The notes beneath the pieces were generated by a model. That model made no database searches, was not told where the DNA came from, and was given only the letters and a program-made list of their open reading frames with translations. From Hymenoscyphus infarciens (taxonomy: Eukaryota > Ascomycota > Leotiomycetes > Helotiales > Helotiaceae), in NCBI GenBank assembly GCA_001414345.1, contig LLCB01000708.1:1-11690 (forward strand): 11,690 nt of DNA, read 5' to 3'. Position numbers and translations under genes: made by a program. Below are positions 1-9,106 of this stretch, in pieces. Numbering within the stretch: the stretch's first letter is position 1; each line of letters begins with the position of its first letter.

Positions 1-240
1 AAAAAGTCTAGAGAGAGTGTTTTTTTTTTCAAAGGCGATTCAAGCGGCTTTTTACATATTAACTTTAATTAGTAATTATATATTAATAATCCTTAGAATT
101 AGGGCTATAAGCATATAAAAAATAAAAGTCACGTGACTAAAGTGGGTCATATGGTGGGGCGTGGCTTTCGTGCCAGGGTCGCTCTTGCCGAACACGGTAC
201 GCTACGTACAACTAGCTACGTAGCCGCCAAGACCTACGGG

Positions 241-346
241 CGCACGGGCCACCCCCACCTTCGACTTCGACGACTTCGACACTTCGACTTCGACACTTCG
301 ACATCGACACTTCGACGACGACGACGACGACGACGACGACTCTCTC
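241..346. repeat. TTCGAC/GAC microsatellite in core A
   Basis: An imperfect TTCGAC hexamer tract grades into about nine GAC triplets near 313-340. The same tract sits at the same core position in the other copies, with different lengths and RIP damage. Its translations (poly-Arg, or Thr-Ser-rich) explain the basic stretches in the local open frames. Confidence 0.85.
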
Positions 347-606
347 TCGCCATCGCATCGCATTCGTTACTCGGCATCGGGCCGCTTATCGGCATCGTAA
401 TCCAGGTCGTATTCGTCGCATTCGCTACCCCGGTCAATTCCACGTCGTCGAACAACATCGGCCAGTACAGGCACATTTCACGGTCGGACTTTCAGCAGAG
501 CGAATCAGAAGCATCGGATTTGTCATCTACGTCATCGCTGTCGCTTTTACGGTACGTACTGTTTCCACCCTTACTTCCTGAACTAACGTACGTGCCTTAT
601 AGTTTC

Positions 607-638
607 CGACCGACCGACCGACCGACCGACCGACCGAC
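607..638. repeat. (CGAC)8 tetranucleotide microsatellite
   Basis: Eight uninterrupted CGAC units lie in core A. Homologous tracts occur in B (about 3190-3215), C (about 4428-4455) and E (about 7862-7912), mostly decayed to GTTA/GTCG mixtures by C-to-T change. Confidence 0.95.
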
Positions 639-713
639 CGATCCAACCAATCAAATCGAGGCATACATACAGGGATGACGTCATTTGGGTCGGTGGAACA
701 TTCAGTGGAATTG

Positions 714-774
714 GTGGAATTGGTGGAATTGGTGGAATTGGTGGAATTGGTGGAATTGGTGGAATTGGTGGAAG
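714..774. repeat. 9-bp minisatellite (GGTGGAATT)n
   Basis: About seven tandem 9-base units occur here. The orthologous arrays read ACTAATTCT on the plus strand in the inverted copies B and E and are longer in E (about 7723-7803). Unit number differs between copies, as expected from slippage. Confidence 0.95.
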
Positions 775-1025
775 CAGGACTCGGGCATTCGACGAACCAG
801 GGCATGCTGTATAAGAGTAGTGTAGCTACGTAATATACGCCTGATCACGTGATTCCAGTCTTTTTTTATATATATTCTCAAGTGATAAATAGTTTTTAGT
901 ACTAATTTAACGCTACTCTAATACTAAGTTACTACTAGTTTAAGGTGGGTCTAGAACTAAGTTAAACTAGTTCAAGGCGGGTCCGACACTGACTTAACTC
1001 ACCTGACCCGGTTCATGACCCGGTT

Positions 1026-1045
1026 CGACTCGCTGAAACGAGTCG
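1026..1045. other. 7-bp stem / 6-nt loop inverted repeat in T1
   Basis: CGACTCG and CGAGTCG pair around the loop CTGAAA, followed by GGGTTTT. The hairpin is recognisable in B, C and D, weakened by point changes (for example the stem base CGAG to CAAG in C). It could fold in RNA or single-stranded DNA. No function is shown. Confidence 0.5.
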
Positions 1046-1219
1046 GGTTTTACTGCCATGAATCATCTTAAGTCGGTTTCAAAGCATGTTCAACCTAGTT
1101 CTTGAATCATTTTAAACTAGTTCGAACACGCTTCTGGAATCGGTCTGAATTACCTTGAGTCGGGGTTGAACCGGATTCAACCCTGTCTCAAAACCCTCGC
1201 TAGTTGGCAGTAAAGTATA

Positions 1220-2610
1220 CTAGTCTATATAGTTCTAAGTAAAACGATATTATAGAAAGACTTAATTAATATTTAATAGAAGATATAATTACTATATATT
1301 TAGAAAAATCTATACTACTTTATCTCTAGCTTTATATAGCTTATTCTATTATATATATAAAGAATTAGATATATAATAGCGTTATAAAATCTATATTATA
1401 TAAGGATATAATATAAGTCTAGATATATTATATATAAGTACTCTTAGATCTCTTTATTATACTTTTAAGAGCTAAAAACACTAAAAGAAAACTAGCTAAT
1501 AATTCATATAAAGGAATATTAGTAGGCTAGGAGTCTTCTACTAACTTCCTTATATATATACTAGAACTTAGAAAAGTTATTAATATAAAAGATATTATAA
1601 TAAAAGAAGACCTTATATATAAAGACGAATTTATTATAGAAGAAAACTACTCTATACTCTTAGAAGAAGAGTCTATAGATTAAGATTATCTATAGGAAAA
1701 AACTAGTTACGTAAATACATATCTAGAGAGTAATAGTCTTACTCTTATAAAATATAAGGAGTTAAGTAATAATAACAACGATAACCTAAATAACGAAATA
1801 TATATAGATAATATCGACGAATTAGAATAAAACAAATTAAGATAAGATAATATTATAGGGTTAAGCCCTAATATAAATCTTAGACTAAGAAGTAGATATG
1901 TTAATTCTATAGAAAGGGATATAGACGTGTTAGAAATCAATAAGCTTTAAGTGCTAATAGCTATATATTACTATATATTACTTACTTATTTAAACTCTAA
2001 AATAGAGAGTAATAGTACTAAAAAGGTTATTATTAATAAAATATCTAATACTACTATTCTAGAGCTAAAAAGCTATAAAGAAGCTATAAGCGATATTAAT
2101 CCTTGTAAAGACTACTAGATTAGATCTATATAAAAGGAATTAAATACTCTTATAAGTAATAAAACTTAGAATATTATTACTAGTAGTAATACTAGTAAAG
2201 ACGCTAAGCCTATTAAAATAAGATAAGTTTATAAACTAAAAGAATCTAATAGTATAATAGAAGTTAAATTGCGATTTATAGCTAAAGGTTTTAAATAGTT
2301 ATATAGAAGAGACTATATAGACTCTTTTATAAGAGTTATTAAGTAAATAAGCTAGAAAGTCTTATTTACCTTAGTACTATTATATAACTTTATAATATAG
2401 AAAATCGATATAGTTTTAGCTTTTATATAAAGGGATATAGATATAGAAAGACTAAATATTACCCTCTTAGAAGGAATAAACGAATATCTATATATCTCTA
2501 AGTTATATAATAATATAATAAAAAACACGAAAAACCCTCTTAACTAAATCGTATATTTAGAACTCCTAAAAGCTCTATATAGATTAAAACAATCGGCTAG
2601 AATCTAGTTT
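1220..2610 (+). pseudogene. Ty1/copia retrotransposon pol relic (integrase to RT), RIP-killed
   Basis: One frame (codons starting at 1219, 1222 and so on) runs about 460 codons with no evident frameshift but about 24 stop codons, all TAA or TAG. It begins at the end of the integrase core: a YS..*NDIIER segment matches the copia pattern YTPEQNGVAER, so the catalytic Glu is GAA at 1255-1257. Next come a TA.Y..NR-like stretch (about 1339-1368) and the integrase C-terminal motif NSYKGILVG (1501-1527), followed by a Trp position now TAG. The RT starts near 2068 with KSYKEAISD. It then shows VYKLKESN (2227-2250), FIAKGFK (2275-2295), KIDIVLAFI (2401-2427, first catalytic Asp at 2407) and ALYRLKQSAR (2572-2601). 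Stops fall where the family has Trp or Gln, the expected result of TGG-to-TAG and CAR-to-TAR. The YVDD half of RT, RNase H, gag and LTRs are absent. The fragment abuts the T1 ends of A and B. Confidence 0.92.
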
Positions 2611-3855
2611 ACTACTTTACTACTAACCTGCGAGGGTTTTAAGATGATTTAGACCGATTCTAGAAGCGTATTCGAACTAGTTTATAAAATAGATTAAAGT
2701 AGTTTAAAATAATTCAAGAACTAGGTTTAATATACTTTAAAACCGACTTAAGATAATTTATAGTAGTAAAACCCGACTCGTTTTAGCGAGTTGAACCGGG
2801 TTAGGTAAGTTAAGTTAGTATCGGACCTGCCTTGAACTAATTCTAGACCTGTATTAAACTAATTCTAGACCTGCCTTAAACTAGTAGTAACTTAGTATTA
2901 GAGTAGCCTTAAATTAGTACTAAAAACTATTTAGAATTACTAGCGATATATAAAAAAAGACTGAAATCACGTGATTAGGCGTATATTATATAGCTATACT
3001 ACTCTTATATAATATGCCCTAGTTCGTCGAATGCCTAAGTCTTACTTCTACTAATTCTACTAATTCTACTAATTCTACTAATTCTACTAATTCTACTAAT
3101 TCTACCGAATATTCTACTGAATGTTCTACTAAATATTCTACTAACCTAAATGACGTTATCTCTATATATATGCCTCGATGTGATTAGTTCGATCGGTTAG
3201 TCGGTTAGTTAGTTAGAAACTATAAGGCACATACGTTAGTTTAGGAAGTAAGAGTAGAAATAGTACGTACTATATATATATAAGAGCGATAGCGATAGCG
3301 AGAGCGATAACGTAGATAATAAATCTAAGGTATCTGATTTACTCTGTTAAAAGTCTAACTGTGAAATATGCCTATACTAGCCGATATTATTTAATAACAT
3401 GGAATTAACTAGGGTAGCGAATACGACGAATATAATATAGATTATAATACTAATAAGCAGCCTAATACCGAGTAATAAATGTAATACGATAGTAATAGAT
3501 AGTTATCGTCGTTGTCGTCGTTGTCGAAGTCGAAGATGTCGAAGTTAAAGTCGAAGTCGAAGTCGAAGGTGAGAGTGGTCTATATACTAGGTCTTAGTAG
3601 TTATATAGCTAGTTATATATAGTATACTATGTTTAATAAGAGCGACCCTAGTACAAAAGCCACGCCCCACTATGTAACCCACTTTAGTCACGTGACTTAC
3701 TAATTTTATATACTAGTAGCTCTAAATTTAAGAACTACTAGAATATAAAAATTATATAAGGTTTATATATAAAAAGCCGCTTAAATCGCCTTTGAAAAAA
3801 AAAACACTCTCTCTAGACTTTTTATTTTTTCTTCTAAGTACTTTATTTTAGACAT
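2611..3855 (-). mobile_element. Repeat copy B (T1, core, 5' module), heavily mutated
   Basis: Inverted relative to A. Its T1 end (ACCTGCGAGGGTTTT, from about 2626) borders the copia relic. The core lies between ATCACGTGAT (2966-2975) and GTCACGTGAC (3687-3696). The 5' module ends in CACTCTCTCTAGACTTT and continues through AGTACTTTATTTTAGACAT to about 3855, where copy C starts. Its 5' module is subtype II (reads TATATAAACCTTATATAATTT on its own strand), like C and G and unlike A, D and F. Most CpA sites have become TpA. In the core frames, Trp codons seen in A read TAG here. Confidence 0.85.
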
Positions 3856-3858
3856 ACT

Positions 3859-4761
3859 TATACTTTACTGCCAACTAGCGAGGGTTTTAAGACAGGGTTG
3901 AATCCGGTTCAACCCTGACTCAAGGTAATTCAGACTAATTTTAGAAGCGTGTTTAAGCTAGTTTATAAACTAGATTAAAGTAGTTTAAAATGATTTAAGA
4001 ACTAGGTTAAACATGCTTTAAAACTGACTTAAGATAATTTATAGTAGTAAAACCTGACTCGTTTTAGCAAGTCGAACCGGGTTATAAACCGGGTTAGTGA
4101 GTTAAGTCAGTATCGGACACTAGTTTAACTTAATTCTAGACCCGCCTTAAACTAGTAGTAACTTAGTATTAGAGTAGCGTTATATTAGTACTAAAAACTA
4201 TTTAAAATTACTAGAGAATACATATAAAAAAAGACTGAAATCACGTGATCAGGCGTATATTACGTAGCTATACTACTCTTATACAACATGCCTAAATGCC
4301 TAAGTCCTGCTTCTACCAATTCCACCAATTCTACTAATTCCACCGATTCCACCGATTATTCCACTAAATATTCCACCGACCTAAATGACGTTATGCCTAT
4401 ATATATGCCTCGATTTGATTGGTTGGATCGGTTAGTCGGTCGGTCGGTCGGTCGGAAACTATAAGGTACGTACGTTAGTTTAGGAAGTAAGAGTAGAAAT
4501 AGTACGTACTATAAAAGCGACACCGACAGCGACAGCGACAGCGACAGCGATGACGTAGATAACAAATCCGATGCTTCTAATTCGCTAGGTGACTAATTCG
4601 AGGCTTCTGATTCGCTCTACTGAAAGTCCGACCGTGGAATATGCCTAAATCGTTGAAAAATAAGGGGTTATTATTCAACGACGAAGACGACGTGGATTAT
4701 AAGGCTGATAAGCGGCCCGATGCCGAGTAACGAATGTAATATGATGGTAAGAGAGAGTCGA

Positions 4762-4836
<75 letters not shown>

Positions 4837-5178
4837 AGTGTCGATATCGAAGTGTTAATGTTGAAGTGTCGAAGTCGAAGTCGAAGTCGAAGGTAGAGGT
4901 AGCCTATATGCTAGGTCTTAGTAGTTACGTAGCTAGTTATACATAGTATACTGTGTTTAGTAGAAGCAACCCTAGTACGAAAGCTACGCTCTACTATATA
5001 ACCTACTTTAGTTACGTGACTTACTAAATTTATACGCTAGTAGCTCTAAATTTAAAGACTACTAGAATATAAAAATTATATAAGGTTTATATATAAAAAG
5101 TCTCTTAAATCGCCTTTAAAAAAAAAAACACTCTCTCTAGACTTTTTTTTTTCTTCTAAGTACTTTATTTTTAACATA
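3859..5178 (-). mobile_element. Repeat copy C (T1, core, 5' module)
   Basis: The T1 terminus TATACTTTACTGCC begins at 3859, directly after the 5' end of B, so C and B lie in tandem on the minus strand. The core spans ATCACGTGAT (4240-4249) to GTTACGTGAC (5011-5020), the latter a CACGTG box with one C-to-T change. The core holds a long TCG tract. It also carries a 30-base insertion near 4585-4614, shared with F but absent from A, B, D and E, and it lacks nine bases at the STN-frame start, as E does. Together with the M1 array to its right it forms the most complete type-1 unit (3859-5624). Confidence 0.85.
4762..4835. repeat. (TCG)n trinucleotide microsatellite, about 25 units
   Basis: This is an uninterrupted 74-base TCG/CGT tract, expanded relative to the corresponding tract in A (about nine units) and broken up in B, D, E and F. 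CpG-rich triplets contain no CpA, so the tract survives RIP in otherwise AT-rich surroundings. Confidence 0.97.
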
Positions 5179-5626
5179 TTTTTTAAACTAAGTTAAGAGC
5201 TAGATTATAAGTTAGTTTCTAATTTTAAATCGTTTTATAAATCGGCTTAAATTACCTTAAATCGTTTTATAATTCTCTTAAATCGTTTTATAAATCAGTT
5301 TCTTACTTTAAATCGTTTTATAAATCGGCTTAAATTCTCTTAAATCATTTTATAATTCTCTTAAATCGTTTTATAAATCGGTTTCTTACTTTAAATCGTT
5401 TTATAAATCAGCTTAAATTCTCTTAAATTATTTTATAATTCCCTTAAATCGTTTTATAAATCGGTTTCTTACCTTAAATCGTTTTATAAATCAGCTTAAA
5501 TTACTTTAAATTATTTTATAAAACGTATTAGAACTACTTTAAGAAATAACTAATATCTTAAACCAGTATTAAACCGGTATTAAGTCTAAGTTAATACTAG
5601 CTTAAAACCCTAGTAGAGAGTATATA
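5179..5626 (-). repeat. M1 minisatellite, inverted copy
   Basis: Tandem TTAAATCGTTTTATAA units are separated by alternating spacers (TCGGCTTAAATTCTC, TTCTC, TCGGTTTCTTACT), giving a higher-order period of roughly 80 bases. Single-copy flanks bring the module to about 450 bp. The same module, inverted, is at 11145-11590, in both places joined to the 5' module of the repeat family through AGTACTT and an A/T-rich stretch. Its outer end (5601-5624) reads CTTAAAACCCTAGTAGAGAG then TATA. This is an inverted, shortened relative of the T1 terminus at 3859, which supports M1 being the far end of the type-1 element. Confidence 0.85.
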
Positions 5627-5627
5627 A

Positions 5628-6785
5628 GTAATTATATATTAATAATTCTTATAAATAGAGCTACTAGCCTATAAAAAATAGAAGTTACGTAACTAAAGTA
5701 GGTTATATAGTAGAGCGTGGCTTTTGTACTAGAGTTGCTCTTACTAAATATAGTACGCTACGTATAACTAGCTACGTAACTACTAAGACCTAGCGTATAA
5801 GCTACCTCTATCTTCGACTTCGACTTCGACTTTAACTTCGATATCTTCGACTTCGACACTTTACTTTAACTATAACAACGACGACGATAATAACAACGAC
5901 GACGATAATAACTCTCTTTTACTATTATATCGCATTTATTACTCGATATTAGGCTACTTATTAATATTATAATCTATGTTATATTCGTTGTATTCGCTAC
6001 TCTAGTTAATTCTACGTTGTTAAATAATAACTCTTCTTTTTTAACGATTTAGATATATTTTATAGTTAGACTTTTAATAAAGCGAATTAGAAGCCTCGGA
6101 TTTATTATCTACGTTATTACTATTACTATCGCTATCGCTATCGCTATCGCTTTTATAGTATATACTATTTCTACCTTTACTTTCTAAACTAACGTACGTG
6201 CTTTATAGTTTCCAACTAACCGACTAACCGATCTAACTAATCAAATCAAGGCATATATATAGAGATAACGTTATTTAGGTCGGTGGAACATTCAGTGGAA
6301 TAATCGGTGGAATCGGTAGAATTAGTAGAAGTAGGACTCGAGCATTCGACGAACTAGAGCATATTATATAAGAGTAGTATAGCTACGTAATATACGCCTA
6401 ATTACGTGATTTCAGTCTTTTTTAATATATATTTACTTATAATAAATAGTTTTTAGTACTAATTTAAGGCTACTCTAATACTAAGTTATTAAGGCGAGTC
6501 TAGAATTAAGTTAAACTAGTGTCTAATACTTACTTAACTTACCTAACCCGGTTTATAACCCGGTTCGACTTACTAAAACGAGTCGGGTTTTACTACTATA
6601 AATTATCTTAAGTCGGTTTTAAAGTATATTAAACCTAGTTCTTAAATTATTTTAAACTATTTTAATCTAGTTTATAAACTAGCTCAAACACGCTTCTAGA
6701 ATCGGTCTAAATCACCTTAAGTCAGGGTTAAACCGGATTTAACCTCGTCTTAAAACCCTCGCTAGTTAGTAGTAAAGTAGTATAG
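5628..6785 (+). mobile_element. Repeat copy D (5'-truncated, core, T1)
   Basis: Homology to A begins abruptly at AGTAATTATATATTAATAAT (A position 71), so about 70 bases of the 5' module are missing at the junction with M1. The core boundaries are GTTACGTAAC (5684-5693) and ATTACGTGAT (6401-6410), both RIP-altered forms of the CACGTG boxes. T1 ends with AACCCTCGCTAGTTAG and GTAAAGTAGTATAGTA at about 6785. The copy carries a segment near 6021-6052 (complement of AAATCGTT plus an A-run) shared with C and E instead of the A/B/F sequence. Confidence 0.82.
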
Positions 6786-7283
6786 TAGGCTTTGAAGTAC
6801 TAAGTACTAATATATAAGAGTAGTATAGCTACGTAATATATACCTTTTTATATAATTTTAAATTTAAGTCCTTTTTTAAGCTCTTTTAATTCTTTTTTAA
6901 TACTAGTTAAGCTTAAAACTAGCTTAGAACTAGTTCTAAGCTAGTTCTAAGCTAGTTCTAAACTAGTTCCGAACTAGTTAAGAACTAGTTCGGAACTAAA
7001 GTCGACTCTAAATCAGATACGATTAAGGTGTTATAGTTAAAGAAACTAATTTAGCTCTAGTTCTAAACTAATTTAGCTCTAGTTCTAAACTAGTTCTAAA
7101 CTAATTTAGCTCTGGTTCTAAACTAGTTCTAAACTAGTTCTAAACTAGTTCTAAACTAGTTCTAAACTAGTTCTAAACTAGTTCCGATCCTAGGTTAACC
7201 TTGATTTAAATCGGAGTCGAATCAGAGTTAGATTAGAGTCGAATTAGAGTTAAGTAAGTAAATAGCGGTTCAATAGTATAGTA
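6786..7283 (+). mobile_element. Core remnant plus T2 3' module
   Basis: From about 6809 the sequence resumes the last 35 or so bases of a core (ATAAGAGTAGTATAGCTACG) and continues into T2, homologous to 10017-10488 after F. The CACGTGATTTCA of F corresponds here to TATATAATTTTA, all differences being C-to-T or G-to-A. T2 then has AAGTCCTTTTTT, CTAGTTCTAAA-type 11-base tandem repeats, a GTCGACTCTA block and an AGTCGAATCAGAG block. It ends TTCAATAGTATAGTA at about 7283. The bridge at 6786-6808 contains AGTACTAAGTACT and is otherwise unexplained. Confidence 0.8.
6900..7195. repeat. 11-bp minisatellite CTAGTTCTAAA in T2
   Basis: Head-to-tail CTAGTTCTAAA units (variants CTAGTTCTAAG, CTAGTTCCGAA) are interrupted by AATTTAGCTCT units. 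The counterpart after F is shorter and less mutated, with CCAGTTCTAAA and CGGTTCTAAAT forms that show the CpA original. Confidence 0.9.
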
Positions 7284-7311
7284 GTTAGTTAGTTAGTTAG
7301 TTAGTTAGTTA
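7284..7311. repeat. (GTTA)7 microsatellite at element junction
   Basis: About seven GTTA units lie exactly between the T2 end (GTATAGTA) and the T1 end of copy E. The tract may have grown from the GTTAG found at T1 ends. Confidence 0.85.
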
Positions 7312-8421
7312 ATTTACTATTAACTAGCAAGTGTTTTAAGCTAGAGTTAAATCTGGTTTAAAGGTGATTTAGACCGATTCTAAAAGCGTGTTTAAGCTAG
7401 TTTATAAAATAGATTAAAGTAGTTTAAAATAATTTAAGAACTAGGTTTAATATACTTTAAAACCGACTTAAGATAATTTATAGTAGTAAAACGTGACTCG
7501 TTTTAGTAAGTTAAACTAGGTTAGATAAGTTAAGTTAGTATTAGACCTGTCTTAAACTAGTATTAACTTAGTATTAAAGTAGTATTAAACTAGTACTAAA
7601 AATTATTTAAAATTACTAGAGAATATATATAAAAAAGACGGAAATTACGTAATTAGGCGTATATTATAAGGCTATACTACTTAGTACTCTTATATAATAT
7701 ATCTAAATACCTAAGTCTTACTTCTACTAATTCTACTAATTCTACTAATTCTACTAATTCTACTAATTCTACTAATTCTACTAATTCTACTAATTCTACT
7801 AATTATTCTACTAACTTAAATAACGTTATCTATATATATATACTACGCTATGATTAGTTAGATCGGTTAGTTAGTTAGTTAGTCGGTCGATTAGTTAGTC
7901 GGAAACTATAAGACTCGTATATTAGTTTAGGAAGTAAGAGTAGAAATAGTATATACTATAAAAGTAATAGTGATAACGTAGATAATAAATCTAAGGCTTC
8001 TAATTTACTCTATTAAAAGTCTAACTATAAAATATATCTAAATCGTTGAAAAAGAAGAGGTATATTATTATTATTATTTAATAACGTAGAATTAACTAGA
8101 GTAGTAAACGCGATAAATATAACGTAGATTATAATACTAATAAGCGGCTTAATACTAAGTAACGAATATAATATAATAATAATAAAGAGTTATCGTTATT
8201 ATTGTCGTCGTTAAAGTAAAGTATTAAAGTCGAAGTTAAAGATATCGAAGTCGAAGTCGAAGTCGAAGGTAGAGGTAGCCTATACGTCTATAGGTCTTAG
8301 CGGTTACGTAGCTAGTTAGACGTAGTATACTATATTTAATAAGAGCGACCTTAGTATAAAAGTAGCGCTCTACTATATAACTTACTTTAGTTATATAATT
8401 TACTAAATTTATATACTAGTA
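7312..8421 (-). mobile_element. Repeat copy E (T1, core, 5' module lost)
   Basis: T1 starts at AATTTACTATTAACTAGCAAG. The core lies between ATTACGTAAT (7644-7653) and a fully RIP-decayed GTTATATAAT (8390-8399). The copy stops at ATATACTAGTA (about 8421), so the 5' module is missing next to the start of the M2 unit. This is among the most mutated copies: the boxes are gone and the STN tract reads ACTAATTCT throughout, with about nine units. It shares the nine-base deletion with C and the AAATCGTTGAAAA segment (about 8040-8055) with C and D. Confidence 0.82.
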
Positions 8422-8425
8422 CGTA

Positions 8426-8514
8426 TATACCTACTTGCTTTTACTTAAAACTAGTTTAAATTAGTCTTAAATCGATTTTAATAGCTTAAGTAAGAGTCGA
8501 CATAGTATCTAATC
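8426..8514 (+). other. Outer end of the M2/T2-type unit
   Basis: This single-copy lead-in to the M2 array begins TATAC then CTACTTGCTT. The complement of the T2 end after F (10460-10488) also has TATAC and CTATTTGCTT, with about ten extra bases between the two motifs. I read these as imperfect terminal inverted repeats of a second element subtype. Confidence 0.5.
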
Positions 8515-9010
8515 TTATTTAGAGAGGTTCTAAGGTTCTGATTCTATTTAGAGAGGTTCTGATTATATTTAGAGAGGTTCTAAGGTTCCGATTCTATTTA
8601 AAGAGGTTCTAATTATATTCAGAACCTATTTAGAGAGGTTCCGAGGTTCTAAACCTATTCAGAGAGGTTCAGAACTAATTCAGAGAGGTTCTAAACCTAT
8701 TCCAAATTATTAAATTAATTAGAGCTATAGCTAGCTATAGTTTAGAGAGGTTCTAAGGTTCCGATTATATTTAGAGAGGTTCTAAACCTATTCAAAGAGG
8801 TTCTAAGGTTCTAAACCTATTTAAAGAGGTTCTAAACCTATTCTAAATCGTTGAATTAATTAGAGCTATAGCTAGCTATAGTTTAGAGAGGTTCTAAGGT
8901 TCCGATTATATTTAAAGAGGTTCTAAACCTATTCAGAGAGGTTCTAAGGTTCTGATCCTATTTAGAGGAGTTTAAAACCTATTTAGAGAGGTTCTAAACC
9001 TATTCTAAAC
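8515..9010 (+). repeat. M2 minisatellite (AGAGAGGTTCT units)
   Basis: About 15 copies of (A/G)AGAGGTTC alternate with AAGGTTCCGATTATATTT or AAACCTATTC spacers. A higher-order duplication of 141 bases is visible: a block containing the 16-base palindrome CTATAGCTAGCTATAG occurs at 8725-8740 and again at 8866-8881. The array occupies the position upstream of F that M1 holds upstream of C and G. The following 9011-9106 is AT-rich, has TAGCTTAAGC and TATATACTAGCTATATA motifs, and shows no gene. Confidence 0.9.
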
Positions 9011-9106
9011 CTATTCTAAGTAGTTCTAAATAGCTTAAGCTATTCTATTATAACTAATACTAGCTTTAGTATATACTAGCTATATATTAGTAGTATAATA
9101 ACACTT

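Larger units (their letters stand above)
527..805 (-). other. Conserved STN-repeat reading frame, probably not a gene
   Basis: On the minus strand an ATG at 803-805 opens a 92-residue frame: MPWFVEC, a linker, seven Ser-Thr-Asn repeats, then MPRFDWLDR and Arg-Ser-Val-Gly repeats. The equivalent start region is recognisable in B, D and F, with Trp changed to TAG in B and D. C and E lack exactly nine bases there. Length changes in the STN tract are multiples of three in every copy. However, the CGAC tetranucleotide tract that follows varies in unit number and throws the copies into different frames, and the protein resembles no family I know. A fossil small ORF is possible, but phase-keeping caused by 9- and 12-base repeat units is more likely. 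Confidence 0.2.
1..1219 (+). mobile_element. Repeat copy A (5' module, core, T1 end), least mutated
   Basis: This is the best-preserved copy of the dominant repeat family. The 5' module (1-127) opens with AGTCTAGAGAGAG and a T-run. The core runs from GTCACGTGAC (128-137) to ATCACGTGAT (844-853), and the T1 module ends in AACCCTCGCTAGTTGGCAG-type sequence and GTAAAGTATA near 1219. The same order recurs in B, C, D and E. The core still carries many CpA/TpG sites and is GC-rich, unlike the other copies, so it largely escaped RIP or arrived after the others were mutated. The window begins at the 5' module, so I cannot see whether an M1 or M2 array lies upstream. No transposase is encoded; the family looks non-autonomous. 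The boundaries come from comparison between copies. Confidence 0.85.

Noticed and set aside
234..476. 80-residue minus-strand frame with CLYWPMLFDDVELTG, also seen as 61 residues at 9443-9628
   Set aside because: A and F differ here mainly by transitions, as any two RIP-affected copies would, C-E differ in sequence or frame, and the ancestral-looking TGA just upstream is present in most copies. No family recognised.
607..638. Telomere-like or centromere-like tandem repeat
   Set aside because: CGAC is a short local microsatellite; no TTAGGG array is present anywhere in the window.
133..678. 181-residue plus-strand open frame across core A
   Set aside because: It is composed of microsatellite translations (poly-Arg, Asp-Arg-Pro-Thr repeats), its start lies in the CACGTG box, and the frame is not kept in the other copies.
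1707..1940. 77-residue minus-strand open frame
   Set aside because: It is antisense to the copia relic; low-complexity Leu/Ser/Ile composition comes from AT-rich DNA.
1..3855. A and B as LTRs of the enclosed copia element
   Set aside because: They are inverted rather than direct, lack TG...CA ends and any primer-binding site or polypurine tract next to them, and recur without copia sequence.
5179..5626. CRISPR-like array of short repeats with spacers
   Set aside because: The spacers are themselves repeated and the genome type is fungal; it is a higher-order minisatellite.
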